64,000 nt of DNA from Chrysaora quinquecirrha (GCA_014526335.1 JACTAT010000310.1:62001-126000); one strand, 5' to 3'; shown: positions 44,446 to 58,251, numbered from the stretch's first letter. Program-made: numbers and translations. The notes: generated by a model not told the origin, from the sequence alone.

Positions 44446-47400
44446 ATGAATGTCAACGAGGTTCTATCATTTAAGGTAGATTATTTACAGTATAATTCAT
44501 TAAATTTGCGTTAAATGCACCTTCTACACGCTCTGTTGTATTTCTGTGGGCTTTGCTTTTCAGACAGAGAAGAGAAGTGATAATAGAAATTCTATTATAG
44601 TGCGAGGCAGTGTACAGATTAGATGATGAAAGCAATATATAAGAACAATAGAGCTTATTGTTTTCCCTAAACAAAGATTCCAGTTTGTGCATTGATGCTT
44701 TAATCGCCAGGGTTGAAGTACTGTGCTATACTGTGCATACTATACTGCAAGCAAGAACTTCAATGTACAATGTTGGCAAAAACAATAGAAAACAATGCCC
44801 CTATTGTTTGGAAAACAATAGCCTATGTGCATGCATAGAATTGCATAAAATTGTTATGCATAAAATTGCATTGCAACCGTAATGCAACTGTAATGAAACT
44901 GCAATTGCAACTGTAATGCATAAAATTCCAGTCTGCATGTACTCCAGACTGGAATCTTTGCACACTGTGCACGGAAGGCCATTGTTTTCCAAACAATAGG
45001 GTCTATTGTTTTCTATTGTTTAAGCCAAAAGTTCTTTGGTGTGCACAACAAAGTTTCCAGCCAGGCATGTACTGGAATCTTTGAAAATTGAACAAGGGTA
45101 GACTGGTATGTTTGCTCCATATGCCCAATACTGCAATCCTATTTGCAAATAGCCATGCAGTTTGCATCTTCACCTTTGCCTGTTGTTTCCTGTGGTTTAT
45201 TAGATTATGGTAGCAATGATTTTGTTATTTCTTTTCTAGCCTGAAAACAGAGGGACAAAACGAAAAATTCTTGATATCCAAGATAAACAAGAAAGAAAAG
45301 AAAAGCACGACAAAAAAGAAACAAGAAAAAGAGAATTAGTGGATGATTCATCAGAATATCAATTCAAAAGAATTCTTAAAACAAAATCAGGAAAAGACGA
45401 TGTTAGAAATGTGACAACATCATCATCAGTAACTGAAGAATATAACGTAAAATCTTCAAACAATGAATCTTTGAATGATGCAGAAAAGGAAAAGATCCTC
45501 GCTGCTCTCGATAATGAACCTGAGGTATTTTTATTTCAATTAACCTCTTCATTTCATACCATATTCATTAACATATTTATTTCATACCATATTCATTAGG
45601 ATCTTCATTTGTTACCGTATTCATAAGTATCTCCATTTCATAATGTCTTATTAATTATCACCTTCAATTTTTCGAAATTGTTTTTTAACAGGGTGAAATT
45701 GTTGATCTAAGTTATGTGAAAAGAATGATCCTGTCATTTGAGAAGAAAGTTACGAAAAACTCAGAAATGAGAATCAAATTTCCTGATAATCCAGAAAAGT
45801 ATATATTTTAGTTTTTCAAGTTTTTAGATTTATATTAAAATACGATACTGCTTTAAATATTTGTCTGAAATCTTATTTAATCCGTATCTCACCAAACTTA
45901 AATCTAATTCTAGTCTGCTGGTAGTTTTTGAGTTGTACAAAACTTTTAATATGCCCGAAAATGTTTCTGCTGTTTGTCGCAATTTTAAAGTCTGCTAATA
46001 ATTACCCTTAATTAACGCTAATCATTTAATGGACCTGTTCATTGCTCTATCTTTGCAAAGCCTATAAAACTCTAGGCGTCCGACTTTCTATTTTGTCATT
46101 TATTTTTAAGTATTCTAAAAACTTTTTCACCGTTCTCGCTGTTTATATAGACGTTATTTGACAATATTCCTTGTTTTCTTTAGATTTATGGAATCTGAAC
46201 TAGAGTTACACGATGAAATACAAAAAATGCATATAATTTCAACAGTACCAGAATATTATCCAGTTCTGAATAAGCTTCATGCTACTGATACAATACTTGG
46301 ATTATTGAATCACGACAACTCAGGTTGGTCGATGTTTTATGTTCATTCTTTCAATTCTAATTGTCCAAAGTCCTTAATAGAGAATGGGGTAGAAATAAGA
46401 GGGATTTGAGGAGAAAGGTGTACAAAAGTTACTATTAAAATGTGACCAACCGGTAGAAGAATGGGAAGATTTGCAGCATTCAAACAACATGGGGATTGGT
46501 ATGAAAAAAATTAACGATTGAGCGTAATGTACTTTCTCCCAAAGGCAACATTGTTTTCTGTAGAATCTCACTGAGATTGTTTCGTCGAGAGATTTGCATA
46601 GCAAAAAGTGACTTCCTCATTGGCTATCATCTATTTGCATTAGTGACAGCGACATGATTTGGTTGTGGAAATGCTCTAGGCAATTTCTCCCATCATATGT
46701 ACTTCTAGAAAGGGTTCGGGATAATTTAGGCGAGTATTTTATCAATTACCCTTGATTAGTTGAATTGCACTTCTCTCGTGTAACATTCTGTTTATTGTTT
46801 GCAGACATAAGCATAGCAGTGATCGATCTTCTTCAAGAAATGACGGATGTTGATACTTTGACAGAAGGAGAAGAAGCAGCAGATACTTTTATTGATACAT
46901 TGGTTTGTTATTATATATGATCATCATATATATCTTCTATTTGCTTTTCCTTTATCGTATTTCATACTACTTTCTGCCCCAACTGCAATTGTACCACTCC
47001 TAAACTGAATAATGTTACGAGTACAATATACTTTATATAATGTCGTATAGACATAAAGTAAAACATGCCATCGAATATAGCGTTCCAATCTTTCAAGTTG
47101 TCTCTAGGGTCATAGAATTACAGTTCAATTAAACTCAATAGCTCGAGTTAAGGGGTAAAGTAAACTTGTTAAAGTTACATACATTCGTATATTAAGAATC
47201 AAAATCAAGAGAGACGCAAAATTTTTCATGTTATATCTTCGAAGGCATTCAATTCCAACGGTAGTCGAGATAGTGATGTTCAATTGTACCATGTTTACAG
47301 TCTACTTTGCTTATTAATTTCCAATTATGTACTCCTTTGCACTGTATTTCAAGTATTGTATACTATATCATAATGAAAATTATTTTTTTGACAGCTTGAG

Positions 47401-50400
47401 TTGCAAATCATTGCAGTTCTTGTTCAATGCATGGAACGACTTGACGAAACACAGAAAGAAGATGCTGATGGAGTTCATAATGCCCTTTGTAAGATGACTA
47501 TAATCAATAATTATCCACCTTTGGAATTAGCAATTAATGTAATCTCCATATATTGGGCTTAACCCTGATTGCACCAGCGTATTGAGATTAAATATATTCT
47601 TGGCTAACATGGGTAATTTATATTTTGTCGTTATAGCTACTTCTTGCTAGTGGCTTTTGCCTATTCTACACGTTTGATGATATTGCACAAATTGCAAATT
47701 GCAATAGCAACGAATTAAGTTGTGCTAGAATTTTCATCTGTTTTCTTTAAGCGATTTTGGAGAACATGACAAGTTTGAAACCTGAATCATGTGCAACCGC
47801 AGGGGAACAAGGTCTCGTTGACTGGCTTTTGAAGAGATTGAAGGTGCGTAATACTTTGCTAACTATATCTTTGCTTTCATTACCTTCATCTTGTTTCATT
47901 GCTTTCATTATGATGACGTCTTTCAATAGGTAGTTCAACGAGAAATCTTATTAAATAAGAAAACATGATAACCATAATTGTTTGTTTCAATTTTAGAGGA
48001 AAGGTTTCGATGCCAATAAACTTTATGCAAGTGAAATTTTGGCTATAATGCTTCAAAATGAAGATGGCAAGTTATAGTTCATGTTTTGTATTGTTCTTGT
48101 TTTTCATCTGTATTTCTTGCTTGCATGACTAACTCTGCATGACGTGTTTTGTGCTTGTTTTTCTAGGTAACAGGCAGTTGCTTGGAGAATTAAATGGAAT
48201 TGATATTCTGCTTCAAGCTTTGGCTGTAAGTTTCAGTTTTACAATCATTGCAAAGTCCATTACGAAAACTTCAGATTTGCATAAAAGTAGAAATCATCCT
48301 TGCAGGTGATATAAGGCAACACTTTGTCTCTGATGAAGAGTTTATGTGAGGGCATTTCTAAATAGATTTACCTGTCGCACCTCTAGCTAGTTATTCAGCT
48401 CTGATGATTATGTCTTTTAAAAAGAAAGCTTCAGATTTACTTAATTAAGGCTCTGCAATGTCAATGTATATAAGGTATCTTCTTATGAGCTTCGTCTGTC
48501 ATATTCTTTAGTAGTTAATGTTCAATATTCAATTCATATTCTTTAGTAGTTAATGTTTCTGTTTCCTTACAGCACTTCAAGAGGCATGACCCATCAAGCT
48601 CAGAAGAATTAGAATACATGGAAAATGTTTTCAACTGTCTTTGTTCATCTTTATTACGCTCGTCAAACAAAGAATTGTTCTTGAAAGGAGAAGGTCCACA
48701 ACTTATGATTTTAATGCTGAGGTAACTTGATTCTGTTCTATTCTTGTTCATTCAATTTCATCCCAAGTTGTTCCATTTTATTCCATTTCGTTCCTATTCC
48801 TTTTCTTTCATTCCATTCACTTTCCTATGTTCTATTAGATTCCCTCTTCATTTTGTTCTATTCTTTGTAATTCTAAATGTTTTCCTATAGAGAGAAAAGA
48901 CTAAGTCGTTGCAGTGCTTTGAAAGTTTTAGATTTTGCAATGACCGGTGCAGATGGAAATGAAAATTGTAATAAATTCATCGAAATTCTCGGGCTTAGAA
49001 GTTTATTTCCATTATGGATGAAGGTAACCTTGTAGTTCAATGTTTTCTCTGAAATTCATTTTACTTATGTTGATGCACATATCTATTTATGTCGCTGGCT
49101 CTCTGATCTGGCAGTCCAGGTTCGAATCCTATTTGTGGTATGCCTAGTGTTTGCAATTCTTAAGGAATATATCTATTCGTATTAAGTCACGAATGCTGTG
49201 TAATAACGATTGCTTTATAGAATTTTAAGTGTAAATTAGAAAGTTCTTTGAAATTGGAAATGGCTCTTACCATCAAATTCTAAGAGCTATCTCCCTAGCA
49301 TTGCACTGGGGTCTATACATTTTACCTAGTCCGCTAGATGTGTCTTAGATCAACCTTAAGCCATCAAATGATTCCCTTCATATCTTGTATTATGTCTCGG
49401 AAAAATTAAACATCTGAAAGACACTTTAAAATGACATCTTGACTGACTGCATCGCTTGTGTAGCAGCAATCCAGGCCAGATCATATGAAAAATTATTTCT
49501 TCATGTTTCGAAGGTTCCAAAAAGAAACAAGAAGATTGGCAATTCTATAGAAGATACAGAAGGTCCGTTGCAATGACAGAACATTTTGTATAATTCAAAC
49601 TGTATAATGATGTTGTTTATGAAGCATAAGTTGCATGGTAGTCATTGATTTTTTTGCCTTTAGAACATGCGTCGTCGATCATTGCATCGTTATTTCGACA
49701 TCTGGGTGGATCTAATCGATCAAGACTTGTTCAGAAATTTGTTGAGAATGATCATATTAAGGTATTTATATAAATAATGATTGCTTTATCCTGTTCTGTT
49801 ATGATAGAAATCAAGTTAATGTAAAAATGAATCAACTAGGTGAAAGGAAAGTAGTAGTAGTAGTAACAAGTAGAAGTAGGCAATTTCATTTATATTTGAA
49901 CAACATTGATCATTAAGAACTTGATATCTTGCTTGATGTTTTGATGCTTTGATTGCTTGATGTCTTGAAGTTGATTAAGTGATTGATTGGTTGCTTCTTC
50001 GCTGATAGTTTGATAGACTTTCATTCTGCTCATTCTTCCTTTGTGTTTCCTTCCTATTCTCGATTCTGATTAGGATTGATTTGATGATTTTAGGTAGATC
50101 GTTTGATGGAATTATATTTCAAATATCAAGCGAGAGTGCAAGAAACCGATATAAAGATTGAAAAAGAAAAGGATGTGAGCTCAGTTTTCCATATCATATT
50201 TTATTTCTTCTAGCATCTTATTTATCGTCAGGCCTTGCTGGTCGAATATTTCTACTCGTCTGAAAATTTATAGTTCAGCAAATGTTTGACCATTTGTTCT
50301 CTTTCAAAGATGACATTTTGAAGTTTATTCCAGTTTGTTAAACGAACTGTGCTTATCAAGCAATGTTTTGCAAGGTAGTCAAACAGCTAATCTTTGAATA

Positions 50401-52556
50401 AGCTAAACAAGAAACCTCAAATGTTTGACTAGCAATGTTTCATAGTTTCCCCAGAGTCTTTGCGATAACTATAGACGACTTAATGTTCACAAAACTAGAC
50501 GTTTGGCAAACAATTAAACATAAAGACACACAAAATTATGATGCTACATGTAGAAAGGTTGACAAAAAGTCGATCTATTAATGATGTTGTTATTCTTTTT
50601 TCTTGAAAGGATTTGGAAAGACAAGGAGATTTGATCGATGAAGCATTAGAAGATTCCTTTTATTTGAGAAGATTAGATGCCGGGTTATTTTTATTACAAA
50701 TCATTGTTTGTATCATCATGGATGCATCAAGTTCTGGTGTCTCGTCAGTAAGTGAAACAATTTTACATCCATACTTTCGAAGTCTTCTTCGTTTATACTC
50801 CTTCTTTTTTATCATTAAAGAAACACTTCAAACAACATTTCTAGAACCTTCTCTCTTCCTTCTGCTGTGGAATCACGGGTTCCAGGAATAGGTCAGCACA
50901 GATCTGTTTTCCTGAAAACTTACAATCTGTGTAGATTTAGGAAGAGCAATAGATAAACAAGACCTTCCTCTACTTAGCTGAACTATTTTTCTTTCTAAGG
51001 CCCGGGTAAAACGATCAAGCATTGTTTTGTTAAGCATTTTTAATGTACTTTTAAAGCAAAATGTTCTGTATTTTGGCCATGTCGCAAAACACAGTTCTTG
51101 TAGCAATTTTGCTTTTGCCAAGCGAAAATGTTTTTTGACTGTTTTTTAAACATTGCACAATGCATTCACTGTTGTTTCGGTTGCTGCCATGCATTTCGTG
51201 TATGTTTTAAGTTTATTTTTAGTAAATCAAAATGGCGTGAAAACATTGCTCAGTGCTGGAGATGAATGCTCCCGTTACAGGAAATCGCTATACTCCCGTT
51301 ACAGGAAATCGCTATACTCCCGTGAATCTTCAGCCAGCCAAGGGGGTGGGAATATCCGGCCCCCAGACCATATGCTTACGCTTGGATATCCCGCCAGCTT
51401 CCGACTCACACACTGAATCAATTATGTGATGTCATCGTCTGTATACTGATAGAATTTCTTCAAGTAATTTAAGCAATTGTGGGAAAAACTGTTGCGCATG
51501 CGCATGCGTTGACTTTCAGATTTCAATACTTCTGTTCGAAGGGAAAATTGACAATTAATACTTACCATGAGAGATACTTACAAGATAACATTGATGAATA
51601 TCTTCAAATGTTTTCAGGAAGTGGGCGTCAGTGAATCGCCCTTTAAACTACCTGAATTTCAAACTACCATATATACATCTGTGACTGGATCACGAAAGTT
51701 TTTTTAAGTCTAGATTTACACTTCTGCGCATGTTCGTACTATTTTTACATGAAATTTGTATTGTTTTCATTTTGGGAGACGCGCTGTGTACCTTATGGCT
51801 TGTCCAAATAACAAAAGCGGCTATTTTGTGATCATTTAAAAACTTCGTGGTGTCACTTCAAATATCCGATTCAATTATTTGTTCTTCCTTCCCTTTACTG
51901 AATCTTTTTGTAAACAGTTTGTGCGACAAAATTTGTAATACAATACAAAGAAAACTTTGGGTGAAAGGCAGTCTGTCCTCTTCAGCTATTGGTTGAAAGA
52001 ACAAAGAAATTGATTTTTTCAACTTTGATGTCGTTTGAATAATGAATAATCACTGCGTCTTGCAGCCATAGAGATGCTATTGAAATTCATGGGGACAGAC
52101 TGCCTTCAACTTGATCATAGTCTGTACAGTAAACACTGTTTATTCTATTGATTGGGTTTCGATATACTCATTGCAGTCCTCTGCAATACTTGGATTCTAC
52201 CTCGGAGCAGCACTTCCTTAACGATGTTAACAGCTAGTATTTCGTTATAGTACACACAGTTCTAGAGAAGCAGTTCTAGATTTCTACCGTCATTTGTTTT
52301 AGATAAAAAATCGCGTAACACAAGTGTTAAACCAACATGGAGGCTCAGCAAAAGATGTCAAGCAGATTATGCGAGGTTAGTTATTATTCCATTATTGGGT
52401 TTCTCTCGATTGTCAAACGTCTGAATTGTCTGAAATTTGAATTTTATTTCATTTTTTCTCTTACTAGAATATGCAAGCCATGTTGGCGATTCAGACAATG
52501 ATGAAGCTGCTGAACTTGAAAAGAGAAGATTACTTTCCTTGGTTGATCGATTTTGA
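44446..52556 (+). CDS. CTNNBL1: CTNNBL1: beta-catenin-like protein 1 (ARM-repeat spliceosome-associated protein)
   Basis: A nuclear armadillo-repeat protein bound to the Prp19/CDC5L complex. Seventeen exons: 44446-44475, 45240-45524, 45692-45798, 46184-46323, 46805-46902, 47395-47488, 47752-47843, 47997-48066, 48167-48225, 48573-48721, 48891-49023, 49514-49562, 49664-49761, 50094-50174, 50610-50747, 52303-52375, 52468-52556; 594 aa (human 563). The tiny first exon encodes MNVNEVLSFK, matching the vertebrate MDVGELLSYQ, then NRGTKRK and a basic, NLS-like N-terminus. Family blocks: RIKFPDNPEKFMESELEL, LLGLLNHDN-like GLLNHDNSDISIAVIDLL, DADGVHNAL, GLVDWLLKRLK, FDANKLYASEILAIMLQNE, LGELNGIDILLQAL, FLKGEGPQLMILMLR, DFYLRRLDAG-like FYLRRLDAGLF. 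Intron 8 uses a GC donor. Confidence 0.96.
44640..45080. repeat. Foldback repeat rich in AACAAT/ATTGTT (CTNNBL1 intron 1)
   Basis: AAAACAATAGAAAACAATGC and CCTATTGTTTGGAAAACAAT at 44778-44820 are mirrored by ATTGTTTTCCAAACAATAGG and TTGTTTTCTATTGTTTAAGC at 44982-45031. Between them are repeats of TAATGCA, TGCATAAAATT and similar. One related arm is found at 17023-17075. Confidence 0.65.
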
Positions 52557-52969
52557 TTTAAAGCACGTTTTTTTAAAACTTGTCTTCACTTTTTACTTCC
52601 TTCAGCTATATAATGTAAATGTTTGTTAGGGAGAAGAACGCTAATCAAAAATGCTGTAACCAGCTGCAATGATCTTTGGTAAATCTATAAATTCTAAACT
52701 CGCCGCCAGCACAATTGTACAATTTTATCAAGAGAACATTTTTTTAATCAGAAGTGGGTATGAAAAATATGCTGGAACATTTGAAGCAAATAATGAACTG
52801 GCGAGAGCAATTTTTTCCCCTCCCCCCCCCCTCTCGACCCCGCTTTGATTTCTTGACCTTTGGCCAGCATTCTCGCCCCAGTCCCATTTGAAACAGCGAC
52901 GCGCTGGACACCATCTTTAAAATTTCCTCAAAGGCGAAAGGCCTAAGCGTTGTCAAATTGCATAACAAA
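52557..52969. other. Intergenic region between CTNNBL1 and CYC1
   Basis: About 410 bp with no gene. A 16-base C-rich run (CCCCTCCCCCCCCCCT-like) lies near 52818-52833. It should contain the CTNNBL1 3' end and the CYC1 promoter. Confidence 0.5.
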
Positions 52970-55900
52970 ATGTTCTCCACTGGTCTTCGAAGGGGGCAGG
53001 TTCTCCAACTTATCAAGCAGTTTTCGAGAGTAAGTATTGTTTTAATTTATCTACATCTTTTTGTGCATGTTTTACACCTGAATTTATCTGTTGTTTCACT
53101 TTTGCTGGAGCTGACAGTCCTTCCATTCCGGCCTTTCTTTTCTTGCCTATACTATAGCCAATTAAATTTTGCTCGGGCCTATCTATAGGCGGTTTCAACT
53201 CAATTAAGGTCAATTTGCTTTGCTTGCAAAAGGGCGGGCAACGGTGGAAACCAAAAACAAAATATAATTTTTGAGTTTTCTGCAGATTTTCAAAATTCAT
53301 AATAGTGGAGAGCCATCATAGTTCCAGATTGGAAAGTTTGCAAAATGAGCGGCTGAGATCAATTTAGGATTATTTATGGTGCGGCTGAAGTCTCCTAGAG
53401 CATTCACAGCAAGTGCGGGTGCGGGGTGCAGGAACTTAATTTTTCCGTGTGGCTATTGTCAAATTTAAAAATTGTGCGGCTGTAGCTGCGGCTGAGGCAA
53501 ATTTTGAGAAAATATGCGGCTAGAGCTGCGGCTGAAATCTCGAGTGAGCGGCTGAGATCTCAGCCGCACATTGCAGTTAGTTGAAGTCCTGTGGTGTGCT
53601 CGTCTCTTGGGCACTTCTAAATTCCAACTTACTGTTGTCAGAAGTTCAGTGTGGTCAGGGTTTGAGCCCCAGCCACTGCAGTGTCACAGCCAGGTTTCAG
53701 GGCTTGTTAGTTCATCTACTGAGATTCTAGCAACTGGAGCTAAATACACAATTTCCCCAGGAACTTGGCCTTGTTTTTATTTGAAAGCTCAAGGTGCACT
53801 TGGCCAAAATTAGTCGGTACTGAATGCATCTGACACTCAGAACATGAACGTAAGTGCACCCAATTTCTTGTTAAAACCTCCCACATCAGTCTGCAAAATA
53901 CTGTGGGTAGCATGTCAAGAAAATCTCAGATGTTCCATTGCAAATGTTTAGGTGTGCAAAAACAATTATAAAAAAGTTTTGTCAGCCTATACAAATAAAC
54001 ACATTGTTTTGCCACATGATTTCAAGATAATATCTCAGATGGACCACTCAACCTGTGAAGGTAGTGAAGATGAAGGTGAAATGGTGGTTTAGCATCAGTT
54101 GCTAGGATCTCAGTAGTAGGTTAACTAATTGAGACCTCGACCCTGGCTGTGACGCTAACATAGCTGGGCTCAAACCCTGACCACACTGAGCTTCTGACTC
54201 CACGAGTGAGCTGGATTACACCACGATGCCACAGCATCTTCTGTGGACTTGCTACTACAAATTTCAGATAAACAATTGTGAAGGGAGAAGAACATTTTTG
54301 GGGTGGGGGCTGAAACAATTGGACAATAGAAAAGCATCTCAGTTATATCCAGAAAAAATGTACTTCCCAAATAATTCAGGGGGCTGCAGCTCCCCAACCT
54401 GCTACAGCCCTGTTAAATAATACAATAATCTACAAAAATTTCATTCTTTAACGATTCTTACATACTTCCAGGGAAGACTATCATCAACAACAGCTGAAAC
54501 ATCAAGCAACAATGCTTCTTCACTTGTAAGTTTATTCATTCAATCATTTGTTACCTAATTTAATTTGCTCAGATTACCAGTCAATGATTGTCTGTATTAG
54601 GAATTAATGTGTCATCGCAAAGTGGCTTAAATTTTGATTCCTTTTTCTAGCGATGGATTGCAATTGGTGCATTTGCAGCTGGAGGTCTGGGAACAGGAAT
54701 GTTATTACAACCAACAGTAGAGGCCAGTGGAGATTTAGCCTCTCCAGCATTTCCATGGAGCCACAATGGACCATTGAGCTCACTCGACCATGCAAGGTGG
54801 GTTCATACCTTAATACCCTTAATTTTATGCTCCTTTATTTTCTGCATTGAATTAATACACAAAAATTCAAGGGCACTAAATTGTAGCCAGCTAGCTGATT
54901 GGTGTTTAATACACAATGCCAAATTCAGCTGCACTTTCTGATTGGTGCATTTCGATCTGCATCTGGGTATCAATTCTGCCTTTCTCCAGTGATTCAGTCT
55001 CTTTCTGACGTCTATACTCTGATGAGTGTCAAATTAAATTTTCCTTATTTTTGTATCTTGTTTTAGTGTACGTCGTGGATATCAAGTTTACAAACAAGTT
55101 TGTCAAGCCTGTCATAGCATGAATTATCTTGCTTTTCGAAACCTTGTTGGTGTGACTCATACTGAAGAAGAGGCCAGGGCACTAGCAGAAGAGGTATATT
55201 TTATTATTTCTCATAAAATTCGATTTGTTTGCTTCATTCTTAATGAGAGAAAAACAACAGAGTGCAGAGCAAGAATAGAAACTTCAAGATTCCAAATGAA
55301 TTCTTTCTTTCGGTATAAAGCCAGCTTTTGGTCTTTTATATGCAGATACCAAATTACACAATGAAACATTACATGTTTCACTGCAGTAAATCTATATTGT
55401 TCTTTTTTTAAGGTGCAAGTAACTGATGGCCCAGATGATGAAGGAAATATGTTTCAGAGACCAGGAAAGGTAACAACTCTAATTTTTGTCTGTGTGTCTA
55501 AGGTCACGCATCCTGACAAGTGTGATGCAAATTAGCTTTTAAATGTGGTGCCTTCCTATCATGTTTTTGATATTTCCGGTAAGTTTCAAAACAAAGCCAC
55601 TTTGCATCCCCAAAGCAGGCATCATAACAATTGCGTATCACCGTAATGACCTGACACTTGATTATTTCAAGCTTCCTATAATTGAATGAAAAAGTGACAA
55701 ATTCTCTCGTTTTAGCTTTCAGATTATTTTCCAAATCCTTATGCAAATGAAGAAGCTGCAAGGGCGGCCAACAATGGTATGCATCACATTAAGTAATCTA
55801 TTCAAATTGATACACTTTTCTGTTTTTCTTTCAATGCTATTTTTACTCTGGTGTTTTTACCTTTCTCTTTCAGGTGCTTACCCTCCTGATCTAAGTTACA

Positions 55901-58218
55901 TTGTATCTGCAAGAAAAGGTGGAGAGGTAAGGAACATAATGTACTTTCTTTTCTAACCTTAAAGTCCTTAAAAAAAACCTTCCTCCTACCACCATTGGCT
56001 GTGTTATGGTTACTTTTTTCCAACTCTGCAAACTGGCCCGAAATCGAGATATTTTCAGGAATCCACAGGCAATTGATAAATTCAAAAATTAAAAAACAAA
56101 ACAAAGAAACTTGAGCTTTTGTAGCAGGCAAGAACATGTTTTTCATAGATAGAATGAGCCATTGATGTGGCATACGCAAATTTAAATAAACCAATTAAAG
56201 CTAATTTAAGCAACAAGTCCAGAAACGTTTGGACCTTTCAAAGGTCCATCACCAGTCAAACTAAGTACTCCATTTTCTTATTAACCTTTAAACTGATTGG
56301 TTTACAAGAAATCAAACTTCTTCGACCTGTTTTCTTTCATTTCAAATAGTATCAAAAGCGGAAATACTTTCAAAATTGCGAGAAACAGTGGAAACTATGA
56401 GTATGTCCAGAGATGTTTCGCTGTTTCTCACAATGTTATTTTGTACCAATCAAAAACTATTCACTTGCTTGCGGACACTGGAAATTCTTGAATAACTGAA
56501 TACTTTCCTAAGAATTCAAGAAACCAATGTTGAATGCAACTTGCAGCGATGTATTTGCTTTATTTTAGGACTATATATTCTCAATTTTAACTGGTTACAG
56601 AGAAGAACCTCCAGCAGGGATTGAGATTCGTGAAGAATTGCATTTTAATAATTATTTCCCCGGCCAAGCTATTGCAATGGCACAGCAATTATATCCTGAT
56701 GTTGTAGAATATGATGATGGTAAGATGATTATTATCTTTCGTAGCTACCTACATCACTGTTTTGCTACCGTCTTTCTAGCTAATTAAATATAAGTTACAA
56801 ACAAAGAGACTAACCATCTAATAAACGAACTAACTAACTAACTAGGCAACTACTGAGCATACTAACTAGCTCACTAACTAACCTATTACCTGATTGACTA
56901 AGTAACTAACTAACTAACAAACTAACTTACTTACTTACAAACTAGCTAACTAACTAACTAACTAACTAATTAACTGATTGACTAACTAACTAACTAACTA
57001 ACTAACCAACTAACTTATACTTACTTTCAAAGTAGCTAAATAACTAACTAACTAACTAACTAATTAACTGATTGACTAACTAACTAACTAACTAACTAAC
57101 TAACCAACTAGCTAACTAACTAGCAAACTAACTAACTAGCCAACTAACTAACTAGCTAACTAACCATTTAACTAACTAACTAACTTACTATCTTGCTATC
57201 AAACTAACTTACTTACTAACTTACTAACCGGCTAACTAACTGTCTAACTGACTGATTAACTAAATAAGTTACTAACTAACTAGCTAAGTAACGAAGTTAG
57301 TAACTAACAAACAAACAAATTAACTAACAAAGTAACTTTCAGTTTAACTAAGTAACATACTAGTCAAGTAGCTAACTAGCTAACAAACTAAATAACTGAA
57401 TAACTAACTAGCTAAATAACTAACTAACTGCCTGACTGAAACTAACTGACGAAAAGAGCCAAGCATGTAACGAGTTAACTTACTGGAAAGTCAACTAACT
57501 AAGTAAGTATGTAACTAATTAACTAACTAACGAACTTAATTGTACGTTTCGTTTCTAGGTACTCCTGCTACCGTCAGCCAGATGGCCAAAGATGTTTCAA
57601 CTTTTCTAAGATGGGCGTCGGGTACGCATTCATAGATAACCTAATAATCGATTGTTTTTTGGAACTTTTTTTGTCCCACTTTGTGTAGACAAGTTGGTTT
57701 TTCTTTGATTAAATTTTGATAACTCTGCATTATTCTACAGAACCAGAGCATGATGATAGAAAGCGTATGGGAGTCAAGGTAATAGCTGTGTTATTTGTTC
57801 CTGTATTTGAAATTGATCCTTGCAAACACGAGACAATCGAACAAAGTTAACCATAGCGTTTTATTACTTTTTTCATTGCGATGAACGTAAACGGTATTTC
57901 CAAACTGCACTGGGCAACGATTCTTTAAAGTAAAAAAGTGTTTCAACTTTCAACCAAGATATTAGTTTCCAATCTTATAAGCCAGACTGGTACCAACCTT
58001 CTTAACAAATTAATAGGATTGAAAAGAGCGCTTTTAAAACTTATTTCACAGAAAGTTTTAAACAATTATAATTTTAGCTTTTATTCATTAATATATTCAT
58101 TATTTCTTTCTTTTAGGCCTTGACAATATTATCCATGTTTGCCCTAATCGCTCTTTATTACAAAAGACACAAATGGACAGTTTTGAAAACACGTAAACTT
58201 GTCTACAAATCAAGCTAA
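52970..58218 (+). CDS. CYC1: CYC1: cytochrome c1 of respiratory complex III
   Basis: The haem-c subunit that passes electrons from the Rieske protein to cytochrome c. Eleven exons: 52970-53029, 54472-54525, 54651-54796, 55067-55193, 55413-55469, 55716-55776, 55874-55926, 56569-56719, 57559-57621, 57741-57778, 58117-58218; 303 aa (human 325). Residues 1-38 are a basic, Ser/Thr-rich mitochondrial presequence, then a bipartite-type hydrophobic stretch ([18 protein letters not shown]). Covalent haem site CQACH at 99-103. Axial methionine M223 in [31 protein letters not shown] and [11 protein letters not shown] precede the C-terminal anchor [14 protein letters not shown] and the [15 protein letters not shown] tail facing the matrix. 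Intron 8 is almost filled by an (AACT)n array and intron 1 carries two SINE-like copies. Confidence 0.97.
53349..53575. repeat. GCGGCTGA-rich repeat with inverted ends (CYC1 intron 1)
   Basis: GCGGCTGAGATC at the left and GATCTCAGCCGC at the right are inverse copies, and GCGGCTGA/GCGGCTG recurs at least six times in between. It is GC-rich against an AT-rich background. It may be a short foldback element. No target duplication was identified. Confidence 0.6.
53592..53745 (+). mobile_element. tRNA-derived SINE-like repeat, copy B
   Basis: CAGTGTGGTCAGGGTTTGAG, then CCCCAGCCACTGCAGTGTCA, GTTAGTTCATCTACTGAGAT and TAGCAACTGGAGCTAAA match copies A and C in order. GGTTTGAGCCC fits a pol III B box with one change. 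The A-box region is poor. Confidence 0.65.
54066..54223 (-). mobile_element. tRNA-derived SINE-like repeat, copy C
   Basis: It is inverted relative to copy B, about 0.5 kb away in the same intron. Read on the minus strand: GGTGTAATCCAGCTCACTCG, CAGTGTGGTCAGGGTTTGAG, CTGTGACGC-type core, then ACCACCATTTCACCTTCATC. Confidence 0.68.
56780..57540 (+). repeat. Long degenerate (AACT)n array filling CYC1 intron 8
   Basis: About 760 bp of ACTA/AACT units, with CTAAC on the sense strand. The last clear CTAAC lies roughly 30 bp before the exon 9 acceptor at 57559, a normal branch-point distance. Confidence 0.92.
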
Positions 58219-58251
58219 GTATTTATCATTATCATATTTTAAAGTGTGTTC

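Noticed and set aside
48515..48751. 78-codon minus-strand frame over CTNNBL1 exon 10
   Set aside because: It is the antisense shadow of a well-supported exon.
49083..49145. Possible tRNA with a GGTTCGAATCC B box in CTNNBL1 intron 11
   Set aside because: Only the B box is convincing. Acceptor and anticodon stems do not form, so it is at most a decayed tRNA-derived repeat.
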